DNA of 51,569 nucleotides from Paenibacillus pini JCM 16418 (GCF_000576305.1 NZ_BAVZ01000021.1:1-51569), one strand, 5' to 3'; numbered from the stretch's first letter, positions 26,251 through 36,963 are shown. The notes: generated from the letters alone by a model not told the origin. Program-made: numbers and translations.

Positions 26251-27072
26251 TTAATCGTGTAATTGCCGCAATACAATGATTTCAACGCGGCGGTTCTTCT
26301 GCTTACCAAGTTCGGTTGTATTATCACCAACTGGGCGTGTGTCGGCATAACCTGCATATTGAAATTCAGCAGGATTTAGCTTCTTCTGGTCCAGAAAGAA
26401 ACGAAGTATTGACAGCGCACGAGCACCAGACAAATCCCAATTGTCCTTGTACTTGGAGGCATGCGTAATCGGAACATTATCCGTATGACCTTCAATACTG
26501 ATGGTTGTCTTTAGTTCTTTAAATAGACTGGCCAGCTTGTCCAGTGCAGGTTCTGAGATAGGTTTGAGATCTGCCTTACCGATGTCGAACAGAAATTTAT
26601 CACTTAGTGTAATAGCAATGCCCTGAGGTTCATCAGCAACGAAAATTTGATTTTCTAGACGATTATCCTTTACATAAGCTGAGATGACTTTCATTAAATT
26701 TTGTAACTCCTGCTCCTGTGAGCGGAAAGCTTGTTCGCGTTCCGTCAAAGGTTTAGAGGTTGTATCTTCTGGCGTTTTTTCCCCTATGACCGGGGTCTTT
26801 ATCGTTGTATCCGGGTTCTTATGATTGTTCTTGGCGGCATCGCCGGTAAGTCCAGCGCCTTGCTCAAGAATTGAATCGCCACTCTTAAATGTAAGCTGCA
26901 GTGATTCGGTCACGACTTTATATTTTTCAGTATCTAGCCGGCTCATTGCGTACATCATAACAAAAAATATGAGTAGCAGCGTGATCAGGTCAGCGTAGGT
27001 AATAAGCCAGCGGTCCCGGCTTTCCATGCCGTCATTCTTTCCGCTGCCTCGTCTTCTACCTCGCCGTCTCAT
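26251..27072 (-). CDS. motB: Flagellar motor stator protein MotB
   Basis: 273 residues from the ATG at 27072, with AAGGAGGGA seven bases upstream; one in-frame TTG lies just before it. A basic N-terminal tail precedes a single membrane segment, WLITYADLITLLLIFFVMMYAM, whose Asp (residue 28) carries the coupling ion. The C-terminal OmpA-like peptidoglycan-binding domain (about 150-270) has ISIEGHTDNVPI and KNRRVEI. The segment also resembles MotS, so proton or sodium coupling cannot be decided from this. It overlaps motA by 17 bases, the normal coupling. Confidence 0.9.
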   Translation of the reverse strand: MRRRGRRRGSGKNDGMESRDRWLITYADLITLLLIFFVMMYAMSRLDTEKYKVVTESLQLTFKSGDSILEQGAGLTGDAAKNNHKNPDTTIKTPVIGEKTPEDTTSKPLTEREQAFRSQEQELQNLMKVISAYVKDNRLENQIFVADEPQGIAITLSDKFLFDIGKADLKPISEPALDKLASLFKELKTTISIEGHTDNVPITHASKYKDNWDLSGARALSILRFFLDQKKLNPAEFQYAGYADTRPVGDNTTELGKQKNRRVEIIVLRQLHD

Positions 27073-27850
27073 CAAATCCCTCCTTTGCTACAGGTATATG
27101 GTAACGTTCAACAGGTGTAAAAGAGTTAAGCTTCTTACGGACTAAATTGGGATGCTCTCCGTTCTGAACGGCGAGGACTCCTTGTAGTAATAATTCCATA
27201 TTCTGAATTTCGTCAGCGCTCCGGGATTTAATTTTGGATGCAATGGGCAAAAAGATAATATTAGCACTCGCAACGCCGTACAGGGTAGCTGTAAATGCGA
27301 CAGCAATGGCTGGTCCCAGCTCGGTTGGTTGTTGAAGGCTACCAAGTACATGAATGAGTCCCATAACCGTACCGATGATACCCATGGTTGGTGCATAGCC
27401 ACCGGCTGATTCAAAAATTTTGGCATAGCCTTCATGTTTGTGTTCTACAGCGTCCATTTCAAGCTCCATAATCTGTGCGATTAATGGACCTTCAGTTCCA
27501 TCTACCACCATTTGAATGCCTTCCCGTAAAAATAAGTTGGGATGCTCTGATGCCGTTCTTTCCAATTGTAAAACACCATTACGACGGGCAGTTGTAGCCA
27601 TTCCAACCAGATCCTCAATCAACTGCTCCGTATGGTCGTCCTGACGAACAAAGGCAAAGCGCAGCGCGTGTGGGATGGTCTTAAGTTTAACAAGAGGGAA
27701 GCTGACCATAACGGCGGCGATGGTACCGCCAAATACGATGAGAGCAGCGGTCTGCTGCATTAACCCGCCAATCTTACCTCCTTCCCATAGAAATCCTCCT
27801 ACCAGCGCGAACAGGCCGGCTAGTAAACCAATAATTGTAGTCAAATCCAT
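27056..27850 (-). CDS. motA: Flagellar motor stator protein MotA
   Basis: 264 residues with four membrane segments (about 4-22, 32-52, 150-170, 180-202). The conserved cytoplasmic loop lies between segments 2 and 3, and the GYAPTMGIIGTVMGLIHVLG block marks segment 3. MotA forms the pentamer that pushes on FliG. A TAGGAGTG site precedes the ATG at 27850. The motAB transcript should start at the sigma-D-type promoter about 110 bases upstream. MotP of sodium-type stators is the alternative. Confidence 0.9.
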   Translation of the reverse strand: MDLTTIIGLLAGLFALVGGFLWEGGKIGGLMQQTAALIVFGGTIAAVMVSFPLVKLKTIPHALRFAFVRQDDHTEQLIEDLVGMATTARRNGVLQLERTASEHPNLFLREGIQMVVDGTEGPLIAQIMELEMDAVEHKHEGYAKIFESAGGYAPTMGIIGTVMGLIHVLGSLQQPTELGPAIAVAFTATLYGVASANIIFLPIASKIKSRSADEIQNMELLLQGVLAVQNGEHPNLVRKKLNSFTPVERYHIPVAKEGFDETAR

Positions 27851-27918
27851 GTTGATGAATCACTCCTATTGTTGAGTTGGGGTTTGCATAAGGAAACTGA
27901 TCAAGGTATAATTAATAG

Positions 27919-27956
27919 GAACAAATATTCTTATTTAAACAAGGATTTCCTATAAT
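27919..27956 (+). promoter_or_regulatory. uvrB promoter with degenerate LexA-like box
   Basis: TTCTTA (27928-27933), 17 bases, TATAAT (27951-27956). The -35 is overlapped by GAAC-AAAT-ATTC (27919-27930), one base from the LexA/DinR core GAAC-4-GTTC. uvrBA is a classical SOS unit in Bacillus, which is why I list a one-mismatch site. Confidence 0.4.
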
Positions 27957-27959
27957 ATA

Positions 27960-27987
27960 ATATCGGGAAATCTCGACATATAGTTTA
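27960..27987 (-). promoter_or_regulatory. Sigma-D-type promoter of motAB
   Basis: On the minus strand: TAAA (27987-27984), 16 bases, CCCGATAT (27967-27960). This matches the flagellar sigma-D pattern TAAA-N14-16-GCCGATAT at 11 of 12 positions and lies about 110 bases upstream of motA. Confidence 0.65.
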
Positions 27988-28024
27988 GAATATCTATTTT
28001 AGATGATAAGGGTGATGTTGGGCA

Positions 28025-30015
28025 ATGAGTGATATTGTCGTTAGTACCAAAGCATTCGAGCTCGAGTCAGAATACAGCCCGCAGGGAGATCAGCCCAACG
28101 CGATAGTGGAGCTGGTTGAGGGCCTTAAGCAGGGTAAACGAGAGCAGACATTGCTCGGGGCTACAGGTACAGGTAAAACCTTTACAATGGCACAGGTCAT
28201 TGCCAAGGTCAATCGGCCTACACTAGTTATAGCCCATAACAAGACGCTAGCTGCTCAGCTTGCGAGTGAGTTTAAGGAGTTCTTTCCCACGAACTCTGTG
28301 GATTATTTTGTAAGTTATTATGACTACTATCAGCCCGAAGCGTACATTCCTTCCTCAGATACGTATATCGAGAAGGATTCTAGTATAAATGAAGAAATTG
28401 ATAAGCTTCGTCACTCCGCTACCAGTTCGTTGTTCGAACGTAGAGATGTCATTATTGTAGCGAGTGTATCCTGCATATACGGCTTGGGATCGCCGCATGA
28501 ATACTCTAGCTTGTTACTTTCGTTACGAGTAGGTATGGAGAAGCCTCGTAATCAGATTTTGGCGAGACTTGTCGATATTCAGTATCAGCGCAATGACATT
28601 AACTTTGTACGCGGAACGTTCCGCGTTCGTGGCGATGTGATTGAGATATTCCCTGCCTCCAAGGGAGAGCAGGCTGTTCGTATCGAATTGTTCGGTGATG
28701 AGATTGAACGGATTACAGAAATTGATGTGCTGACCGGAGAACTGGTTGGAGAACGAGATCATATTGCCATTTTTCCAGCATCTCACTTCGTGACGCAAGA
28801 AGAGACAATGCGAGTTGCGCTCGTGAATATTGAACGAGAACTGGAAGATCGCCTGACCGTCCTGCGTGAAGCAGGTAAATTGTTAGAAGCACAGCGACTC
28901 GAACAGAGAACTCGCTATGATATAGAGATGATGAAGGAAGTGGGCTTTTGTTCTGGGATTGAGAACTATTCTGGACCACTCACGTTCCGTGAACCAGGCG
29001 CAACGCCGTATACGTTAATGGATTACTTCCCTGATGATATGCTAATTGTTGTGGATGAGTCGCATGTGACTCTGCCGCAAATCCGAGCGATGTATAATGG
29101 TGACCGTGCACGTAAAACCGTATTGGTGGAACATGGATTTCGCCTACCTTCTGCACTGGACAACCGACCATTGAAGTTTGAAGAATTTGAAGAGAAGGTC
29201 AAACAAATTGTTTATGTATCGCTACGCCTGGTCCTTATGAGATCGAACACTGCAGTACAATGGTAGAACAGATTATCAGACCTACCGGTTTGCTGGACCC
29301 TATTATTGAAGTGCATCCATCGAAAGGGCAAATTGATGACCTTATCGGACAAATTCGAGAACGCATTGATCGTGATGAACGTGTGCTAGTCACTACACTG
29401 ACGAAGAAAATGTCTGAGGATCTTACGGATTATCTGAAGGAGATTGGAATTAAGGTCAGATATTTACACTCCGACATCAAGACTTTAGAGCGGATCGCTA
29501 TTCTTCGTGACCTGCGGCTAGGTACATTTCATGTCCTAGTGGGTATTAACCTGTTAAGGGAAGGTCTGGATTTGCCCGAAGTTTCATTGGTTGCGATCCT
29601 TGATGCGGATAAGGAAGGTTTCCTTCGTTCAGAACGGTCACTGATCCAGACGATTGGACGGGCGGCTCGTAACTCCGAAGGTTTTGTGATTATGTATGGT
29701 GACAAAATAACGGACTCAATGGACAAAGCTATGAAGGAAACGGCGCGCCGCCGCACCATTCAGATTGCTTACAATGAGGAGCATGGGATTACGCCACAGA
29801 CGATTCGGAAGAAAGTCCGGGATGTTATTGAAGCAACGAAAGTTGCTGAATCCAAAGCGGATTATCTCACGGGAGCGGCAGGCAAGCTGAATAAGAAAGA
29901 TCGTCAATCGCTGATTCAGCGGCTTGAGGTAGAGATGAAAGAGGCGGCTAAGAACCTACAGTTTGAGCGGGCAGCCGAGCTGCGTGACGCACTACTGGAG
30001 ATCAAAGCAGAGTAG
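28025..30015 (+). CDS. uvrB: Excinuclease ABC subunit B (frame broken by a 1-nt deletion)
   Basis: UvrB verifies DNA damage and loads UvrC in nucleotide excision repair. Walker A is GATGTGKT (about 44-51). The beta-hairpin region reads YYDYYQPEAYIPSSDTYIEK. A C-terminal UVR motif binds UvrC (RLEVEMKEAAKNLQFERAAELRD). The frame breaks at 29221: GTATCGCTACGCC should read GTATCGGCTACGCC, restoring VSATPGPYEIEHCSTMVEQ; the repaired protein has 663 residues. The second part (TGLLDPIIEV, LREGLDLPEVSLVAILDADKEG) reads cleanly in the new frame. Confidence 0.95.
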
Positions 30016-30031
30016 CTATAAGAATAATAGG

Positions 30032-30063
30032 GGAACGACTGCAAGCATAAGTCGTTCCTTTTA
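30032..30063 (+). terminator. Terminator between uvrB and uvrA
   Basis: GGAACGACT (30032-30040) pairs with AGTCGTTCC (30050-30058), followed by TTTT. It implies uvrA can be reached only partly from the uvrB promoter. Confidence 0.8.
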
Positions 30064-30132
30064 TAGATGCATATTTAATTAAGAATAAAGTCGTATCATC
30101 AACAGCCTTTGATTGAAGGAGATGAGTTAGCG

Positions 30133-32994
30133 TTGGCTAGTGAGAATATTGTAATTAAGGGCGCAAGAGCCCATAACTTGAAAAACATTGATATTACCAT
30201 TCCGAGAGACCGTTTCGTTGTATTAACAGGTTTAAGCGGATCGGGCAAATCTTCACTTGCGTTTGATACGATCTATGCTGAAGGACAACGTCGTTACGTA
30301 GAGTCGCTATCTGCTTATGCTCGGCAGTTTTTGGGTCAGATGGAGAAACCAGATGTGGATTCCATAGAGGGTCTGTCTCCGGCGATTTCCATTGATCAGA
30401 AGACGACAAGCCGGAATCCGCGTTCCACGGTCGGAACGGTTACAGAAATTTATGATTATTTACGGCTACTCTTTGCTCGAATCGGCCATCCACATTGCCC
30501 GGATCATGGGGTAGAAATTACTTCGCAGACGGTAGAGCAAATGGTAGACCGTATTACGCAATTTCCGGAGAAGACTCGACTACAGTTACTTGCTCCGCTG
30601 ATTTCAGGACGTAAGGGCGAACATAAGGCACTCTTAGCCGATATCGGTAAACAAGGATTCGTTCGGGTGCGGGTAAACGGAGAACTGCGTGAACTCGCAG
30701 AGAACATTGAACTTGAGAAGAACAAGAAGCATACCATTGAGGTTGTTGTAGACCGAATTGTGATCAAAGAAGGCGTTGAATCTCGACTTGCTGACTCGAT
30801 TGAAACGGCTCTTAAGCTGTCGGGTGGACAGTTATTGGTGGATGTAATAGATCAGGAAGAACTACGTTTTAGCTCGAATTTCGCATGTCCGATTTGTGGG
30901 TTCAGCATGGAAGAATTGTCTCCGCGGATGTTTTCGTTTAATAGCCCATTTGGAGCTTGCCAAGAATGTGACGGTTTAGGTGTCAAAATGATCGTCGATC
31001 CAGATCTGCTTATTCCAGACATGGACAAGTCCATTGAAGACGGTGCATTCCTGGCTTGGACCGGTAGCACTTCCAATTACTATCCGCAGTTTCTAAGTTC
31101 GGTATGTGCTCATTTTGGCATTCCACAGGATGTTCCTGTAGGTAAGCTCAAGAGTGAAGATATGGATAAACTGCTCAAGGGTACAGGTAGTCAGAAGGTT
31201 CGCTTTGTATATCACAATGACTTTGGACATCACAAAGAAGCACATGTCGTTTTTGAGGGCATCATTCCGAATTTAGAGCGACGTTATAGAGATACGGCAT
31301 CCGAAGGTATACGTGAATTTATCGAAGGGTTTATGAGTGCTAAGCCATGTGAACTATGTAAGGGTCACCGCCTGAAGAAGGAAGTACTCGCGGTTACAGT
31401 TAATGATTATAATATTTCTCATGTAACGAGTCTTTCCATAGGTGAAGCTATGGAACTCTTTAATCAACTTACTTTAAGTGAGAAAGAACAGCTATCGCCA
31501 ATCTTATTTTAAAAGAAATCAATAGTCGCCTTGGATTCTTAGTTAATGTTGGACTAGATTACCTTACACTCAGCCGAGCAGCAGGAACTTTCGGGTGGTG
31601 AAGCGCAGCGTATTCGACTTGCAACCCAAATAGGTTCTAGTCTTATGGGCGTCCTGTATATTCTGGATGAACCAAGTATTGGACTGCATCAGAGAGATAA
31701 TGATCGATTGATTGCTACATTGGAGCATATGAGGGACTTAGGTAATACACTTATTGTCGTAGAACATGATGAGGATACGATGATGGCGGCCGACTATATT
31801 ATCGATATCGGACCTGGAGCGGGCATCCACGGAGGTCAGATTATGGCCAAGGGAACACCGCAAGAGATTATGGATGATCCTAATTCATTGACAGGACAAT
31901 ATTTGAGTGGGCGCAAGTTCATTCCCGTTAGCTCGGAACGTCGCAAGCCTGACAAACAACGTTGGTTGGAGATTCGTGGAGCCAAAGAGAATAACCTAAA
32001 GAATCTTAACGTCAAAATTCCAATCGGTGTATTCACAGCGGTAACAGGTGTATCGGGTTCAGGTAAGTCAACATTGGTCAATGAAATTCTGTATAAAACA
32101 CTAGCGAAAGTGTTGAACAAAGCGGTTAAGGTTAGACCTGGTCAGCATAAGGAAATTAAGGGCCTTGAACATTTGGAGAAGGTTATTGATATCGATCAGT
32201 CTCCAATCGGACGTACTCCACGCTCTAATCCAGCGACATACACGGGTGTATTTGATGATATTCGCGATATTTACGCGCAGACAAATGAGGCCAAAATGCG
32301 CGGATACAAGAAAGGTCGCTTCAGTTTTAACGTAAAAGGTGGACGTTGTGAGGCCTGCCGTGGGGATGGAATAATTAAGATTGAAATGCATTTCCTACCG
32401 GATGTATATGTGCCTTGCGAAATTTGCAAAGGGAAACGATATAACCGTGAAACCCTTGAAGTTAAGTATAAGAGCAAGAGTATTGCTGAAGTGCTGGAGA
32501 TGACGGTGGAGGATGCGACAGAATTTTTCAAGAACATCCCTAAGATTCATCGTAAACTACAGACATTAATGGATGTTGGTCTTGGTTATGTAAACATGGG
32601 ACAGCCTGCGACAACCTTATCTGGTGGGGAAGCGCAGCGTGTGAAGCTAGCATCCGAGTTACATCGTCGGAGTACGGGTAAAACCTTGTATATTCTCGAT
32701 GAACCAACTACAGGTTTACATGTAGATGATATCGATCGCCTACTTACCGTACTTCATCGACTTGTGGATTCAGGCGAATCCGTGCTTGTCATTGAGCATA
32801 ATCTCGATGTTATTAAGACGGCAGACTACCTGATTGACCTCGGTCCTGAAGGTGGTAGTGGTGGGGGTACCATCATTGCGACGGGTACACCGGAGCAGAT
32901 TGTGGAGGTCGAGGAGTCGTACACGGGCAAATATCTTAAACGGGTGTTAGAACGAGATACGGCACGTAGTGAGGCTTTGAAAGTCCAAGTTTAA
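30133..32994 (+). CDS. uvrA: Excinuclease ABC subunit A (frame broken twice)
   Basis: UvrA is the damage-sensing ABC ATPase. I start at TTG 30133, with GAAGGAGATG upstream; the text SENIVIKGARAHNLKNI matches homologue N-termini. Two Walker A loops (GLSGSGKSS and GVSGSGKST), Cys zinc modules (CPICGF-CQECDG; CEACRG-CEICKG) and the second LSGGEAQR signature are present. Between 31490 and 31600 there are two breaks: one base is missing near 31493 (CAGCTATCGCC should give QLIANLILKE), and two bases are missing near 31590 (GGAACTTTCGGG should give GTLSGGEAQR). Their net effect is three bases, so the outer parts share a frame. Repaired length is 954 residues. Confidence 0.94.
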
Positions 32995-33038
32995 GTCTAA
33001 GTTCTAAGTACACTTAACAATTATTACTAATCATGATA

Positions 33039-33080
33039 AGAAGCCGTGTGTCATTCCAGAGGATGCACATGGCTTTTCTA
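33039..33080 (+). terminator. Terminator of uvrA
   Basis: AAGCC-G-TGTG (33041-33050) pairs with CACA-T-GGCTT (33066-33075), with an inner CATTCC/GGATG, followed by TTTCT. Imperfect, but in the right place. The rest of the 32995-33309 gap is AT-rich, with one promoter candidate. Confidence 0.65.
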
Positions 33081-33232
33081 ATAAAATAATGGGATTTGGA
33101 TCATAATAGACATCAGTCGGATTAATCCTGGTACATAGGCATTTTGTCAATATAGAAGGTCATTAGAAGATAAGTTTTACATTCCATATAATGTAAACTT
33201 TATGACATTTTTATTTTTTTGAGAATGAAGTC

Positions 33233-33261
33233 TTGCATAACAAGTCTTGGAAGGATAACAT
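33233..33261 (+). promoter_or_regulatory. Possible promoter of the 70-residue membrane protein gene
   Basis: TTGCAT (33233-33238), 17 bases, TAACAT (33256-33261). Both boxes score four of six; the distance to the start is about 40 bases. Confidence 0.35.
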
Positions 33262-33309
33262 GTATATAGATATGTTAAAATTGAGCGAATTGATTAGGGA
33301 GGTCCAATC

Positions 33310-33522
33310 ATGATGATCCTTGCAGAAGCTGCAACTACAGCTGCATCCAAATTTAATACGTTTGATATTTTTATGATTTTATTCACAATCCTTATCCTTA
33401 TTGGTGTCGTTCGACTAGTGACCCAACCGGTTAAGAACAAGTTTGCAATCGGATTCAGCATTGTTTGTCTGCTCGTATTCCTAGCATCTGATTTTGCTAT
33501 GGTTAAAGAGTGGATGAGCTAA
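33310..33522 (+). CDS. Small two-helix membrane protein, possibly DUF2759
   Basis: 70 residues (or 69 from the second ATG) with AGGGAGGT seven bases before the start. Two hydrophobic helices are separated by a basic turn: FDIFMILFTILILIGVVRLV (about 18-37), then TQPVKNKFA, then IGFSIVCLLVFLASDFAMV (about 46-64). Shape and size fit DUF2759-type proteins found in Bacillales, but I am not sure of this. It has its own terminator and is probably monocistronic. Confidence 0.7.
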   Translation: MMILAEAATTAASKFNTFDIFMILFTILILIGVVRLVTQPVKNKFAIGFSIVCLLVFLASDFAMVKEWMS

Positions 33523-33567
33523 GAAATCTCGCATTTGCATCATCTATTGAAGAGCTCTACCACGAAG

Positions 33568-33612
33568 AAGACACCTTTCTGCCGAATGGCGGAATAAGGG
33601 GTCTTTTTTTAT
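33568..33612 (+). terminator. Terminator of the small membrane protein gene
   Basis: AAGAC (33568-33572) pairs with GTCTT (33601-33605), with inner CC/GG and GCC/GGC helices, followed by seven T. Confidence 0.85.
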
Positions 33613-33647
33613 CGGAAATATCCATCTAAATATAGGGCTTCCAGCAA

Positions 33648-33676
33648 TTGTATAGACGGTCGTTCTATGTTACATT
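33648..33676 (+). promoter_or_regulatory. Promoter with operator-like palindrome upstream of the HtrA-like gene
   Basis: TTGTAT (33648-33653), 17 bases, TACATT (33671-33676). The spacer and the end of the -35 form the near-palindrome ATAGACG-GT-CGTTCTAT (33652-33668), broken by one extra T. The shape resembles operators of TetR-family repressors. The following leader of about 115 bases has complementary TCAAGG and CCTTGA segments but no riboswitch I recognise. Confidence 0.4.
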
Positions 33677-33805
33677 TGGCTAAGATTCAAGGGACAGAGG
33701 ACTACGGCCATGGGAACTCATCGTAAGATCTTGGGAGAGACGGCAGCAGCACGGCAACCTTGACTCACAGATAAAGAGAAAATCAGGTGAGGGGAAATGA
33801 TTGTT

Positions 33806-34995
33806 ATGGGGAAAAAGAGGGCCATTATGCTGTTAAGCAGCTTACTGTTGCTCAGTGGAACGATGGAGGCTCAAGCCCAAAGTGCTGGGAAGACAACGAT
33901 TACTAAAGCTTCTGCTGTACCTACGGCCTCGAAAACGGACAAGTCCAACATATCGTTAGTATCGAGTAGTAATAAGAGTGTTAAAAGCGTTAAAAGTAGC
34001 AAAGTGGTCAAGAATACAACATCTGTTGCTACGGATCCGATACCGCAGATTGTTAAGAATATTTCTCCATCTGTCGTGGGTATTATTGGCCGTTCTACGG
34101 ATGCTACATCGAGTGGTAGTGCTGCAAATCGATATAATCTTGCCCATGGAACTGGCGTCATCATTCGTTCAAATGGATGGATTGTTACCAATGCCCATGT
34201 GGTCAATGGTTTGCAAAGTACGTTAGTTGTTACATCGGATGGTAAATCCTACAACATCACGGATACATATATAGATGAAACGAGCGATATTGCACTTATA
34301 AAAATTAACGCTAAAAATATGGTGCCAGCTACCTTTGCTAAATCAGCTCAGAATGCTCAAGTCGGAGAGAGGGTTGTGGCTATTGGCACACCGATTTCCT
34401 TTTCTCTACGTAACTCGGCTACGGTTGGAGTTGTTAGTGGCTTGAACCGAGGCATTAACGCTTCCTATCGGCTTATCCAGAGTGATACGGCCATTAATCC
34501 AGGGAACAGCGGCGGACCGCTTGTGAATATGAAGGGTGAAGTACTAGGGATTAATAGTATGAAATTTGCTGCGGTTGGCGTGGAAAATATGGGATTCTCC
34601 ATCCCATCGGAAACGGTTCAATATGTGATTGTGCAGCTATTTAAATATGGTGAAGTACAGCGTCCAAGTCTGGGTCTTAGCATGGAAGAAAGCTGGTCCG
34701 CTATTGTGGGACTGCCAACAGATGATCCGTTGACCATTAATAAGGTTCTTTCAGATGAGGCAAAGAAGGCTGGGATCCGTGAGAATGATGTCCTCTACAG
34801 CATTAATGGCAAACGTGTTTCGTCGGTAGTAGATATCAACGAAATGTTTAAGCTTATATGCCAGGACAAACCGTGAAGCTGCTTATGCAGAGCGGAGGCG
34901 ATATTGTGACTCGTCAGCTCGTCTTAACTCGTGAAGGGAAGCTAGGCGCCTCAGCAGATGTGAATGGCGATGATGAGATAGGTGACGACCTATGA
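33806..34995 (+). CDS. HtrA/DegP-type trypsin-like serine protease with PDZ domain (frame broken by a 1-nt deletion)
   Basis: Exported quality-control protease. I start at ATG 33806, eleven bases after GAGGGG; ATG 33797 is in frame but too close. A signal peptide (RAIMLLSSLLLLSGTMEAQAQS) is followed by a Ser-Lys-Val-rich linker. The catalytic triad is H131 (TNAHVV), D161 (SDIALIK) and S235 (NPGNSGGPL). One PDZ domain follows (about 285-375). The frame breaks near 34853: AAGCTTATATGCC should carry one more base to give YMPGQTVKLLMQSGG. The repaired protein is 396 residues and ends 24 bases before the next gene. The linker after the signal suggests it is secreted or lipid-free. Confidence 0.85.
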
Positions 34996-35018
34996 TACGT
35001 AACAGAGGGAGAGAGAAC

Positions 35019-36929
35019 ATGAACAGGAACCAAAGCACATTGCGCAAGACAGGTGCAGTGCTGATTGCCGCAGTTATTATGGCATCATCTGCACTTCCGG
35101 TATGGGCAGCTGATCGTGGTGCGGACAAATTAGTGATTCAGCTCAAGACGGGGAGCGCAATTGCTGTAATTAATGGACAAGAGCAGCGTATTGCGGCGAA
35201 GCCTTATATGGAGAAGGGTACGACTATGGTGCCACTTGGGGTGTTTAATAAAGCTTTTGGTAGCGAAGTACGACTTGAGAAAACAAATGTAATCAAAGTT
35301 ATGTACGGTCCGCATACGGTCTCACTTACGATAGGTAGCACAGTCGCATGGGTGGATGGTCATAAAATTATTTTGGACACAGCGCCTACAATGGCTTCTG
35401 GCACGCTAATGGTACCGCTACGAGTGGTAGCAAAAGGTATTGGGGCTACTATTAATTCGGGTAAAGCAAATGAAATTAATATCTCTCTTGTACCTACCGA
35501 TAATGATGTTGTCGTTGATCCGGGCATTGATAACGATCTTGGAAAAACGAAAATTGGTAATAGTTTTTACCAGTGGACCATGAATTATCCAAGTGGACTC
35601 GTGCTTGGTAGCGGAGACGAAGACGAGAGTGTTGCTTCATTTAGCGATGCTGAGGATAACTACTATATCGAGGTCCATGCTAACGATCAAGAAGTGCAGC
35701 TAAGTGCAGCTGATTTGCTTGAGCAATTGGTCGAAGACGCTAAAGATTCTGGAGAGACGGTTCTGGACCGAGAGGCTTTTCCACAGGCGAAGGTGCCATA
35801 TGCACGGATTATTGCGAAAGACAGCGATGGAACGTATTGGGAATGCCGACAATATTACAACAATGATCGACTGTATGAGGTTTATTTTGCCGATACGAAA
35901 GCTTCGAACTATAAGGACTTAAGCAAATATGCGGGGCTGCTTAATTCATTCGACACAGGATTTAATGTATCAGATAAAGCAGTTAAGGACTTATCCACGG
36001 TTAAAAATGGGATGCGTAGTGCATTCAATGATGATTATGGTATATCTTTAAATGTTCCAGCCGGTTGGAGTATGGATCATGCCGATATGTATTATGAGAG
36101 CAAGGAAGGCAGCTACTTAAAGCTGAACGTTTCATCAGCACCGAAGGGATCGACGCTAGACCAGTGGAGTGGTCAACTAAAGACGTGGCTAGAGGAGTCT
36201 TTTGTACCTGAATCTTATCAATTCGTAAAGACGTATCCGATCCAAATTTCGGGTGAAGATGGAATCGTGAACGAGGTTAGATACAATTATGGTGATGGCT
36301 GGATTACAGAGTATGAAGTGATGATTCAGAAGAATGGATATCGTTATTACACCGAATATGCTGTTCCTGAAGATCAGAAGGATGATTTGGCACGCTTTAA
36401 ACCTTTGATGGATGCCATTCACATTGATTTCGATGTGGTAACGGATACGTTTGGAAATTTGGAGGAAGATTCTTTCCTTACCGCAAAGAGCAAGAAAGTA
36501 ACGAAGACTTCAAAGGCCTTCCAGTATAAAATCGATATTCCGCAGTATTGGACAGCGGTTCACGATAAGTTCGAAAAATCCCCTGTGGAGTATCAGTTTA
36601 CGGGTGGCCGATTCCTCTTGACTGTAGAGAAGACTGGAACAGTAGAAGCTACGGTGAGTCAGTTGAAATCATATTATAATGAAGCAGCTAAGACGCAAAA
36701 AGATTTTAAAATTGTGAAGATTGAGGAAATTACCTTTGCTGGAGTCACGGCAACATCATTCACGCTGCATCAGGTTAAGGATGATATTCCGTATGTAGGA
36801 CGTCAGCTCGTATTCCAGAAGAATGGAAAGGTGTACACGCTTACCGCTTCACTGAATGATGCGAATGCAACGACATTACAGAAAGATACTTTAGATAGCA
36901 CGCTGAATTCATTTGAATTTACGAAATAA
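35019..36929 (+). CDS. Exported protein with copper-amine-oxidase N-like domain and three PsbP-like domains
   Basis: 636 residues from ATG 35019, preceded by GGGAGAGAG. A signal peptide (GAVLIAAVIMASSALPVWA) is cleaved near residue 30. Residues 40-165 fit the copper amine oxidase N-terminal domain family (INGQEQRIAAKPYMEKGTT, then ASGTLMVPLRVVAKGIGATI), which is found in many Paenibacillus exported proteins and needs no copper. The rest shows three diverged domains of about 135-150 residues. Each opens with a Y-P or P-x-x-W strand (YPSGLVL, VPAGWSM, IPQYWTA) and closes with a helix ending in a final Phe strand. They look PsbP- or DUF1795-like. It probably shares a transcript with the protease upstream, perhaps as substrate adaptor. 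Confidence 0.75.
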   Translation: MNRNQSTLRKTGAVLIAAVIMASSALPVWAADRGADKLVIQLKTGSAIAVINGQEQRIAAKPYMEKGTTMVPLGVFNKAFGSEVRLEKTNVIKVMYGPHTVSLTIGSTVAWVDGHKIILDTAPTMASGTLMVPLRVVAKGIGATINSGKANEINISLVPTDNDVVVDPGIDNDLGKTKIGNSFYQWTMNYPSGLVLGSGDEDESVASFSDAEDNYYIEVHANDQEVQLSAADLLEQLVEDAKDSGETVLDREAFPQAKVPYARIIAKDSDGTYWECRQYYNNDRLYEVYFADTKASNYKDLSKYAGLLNSFDTGFNVSDKAVKDLSTVKNGMRSAFNDDYGISLNVPAGWSMDHADMYYESKEGSYLKLNVSSAPKGSTLDQWSGQLKTWLEESFVPESYQFVKTYPIQISGEDGIVNEVRYNYGDGWITEYEVMIQKNGYRYYTEYAVPEDQKDDLARFKPLMDAIHIDFDVVTDTFGNLEEDSFLTAKSKKVTKTSKAFQYKIDIPQYWTAVHDKFEKSPVEYQFTGGRFLLTVEKTGTVEATVSQLKSYYNEAAKTQKDFKIVKIEEITFAGVTATSFTLHQVKDDIPYVGRQLVFQKNGKVYTLTASLNDANATTLQKDTLDSTLNSFEFTK

Positions 36930-36963
36930 AAGATTCAGAGATATTTGATATAGGATAACGATT

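Noticed and set aside
33677..33790. Riboswitch in the leader of the HtrA-like gene
   Set aside because: Some complementary segments exist, but I could match no known class and no terminator or anti-terminator pair.
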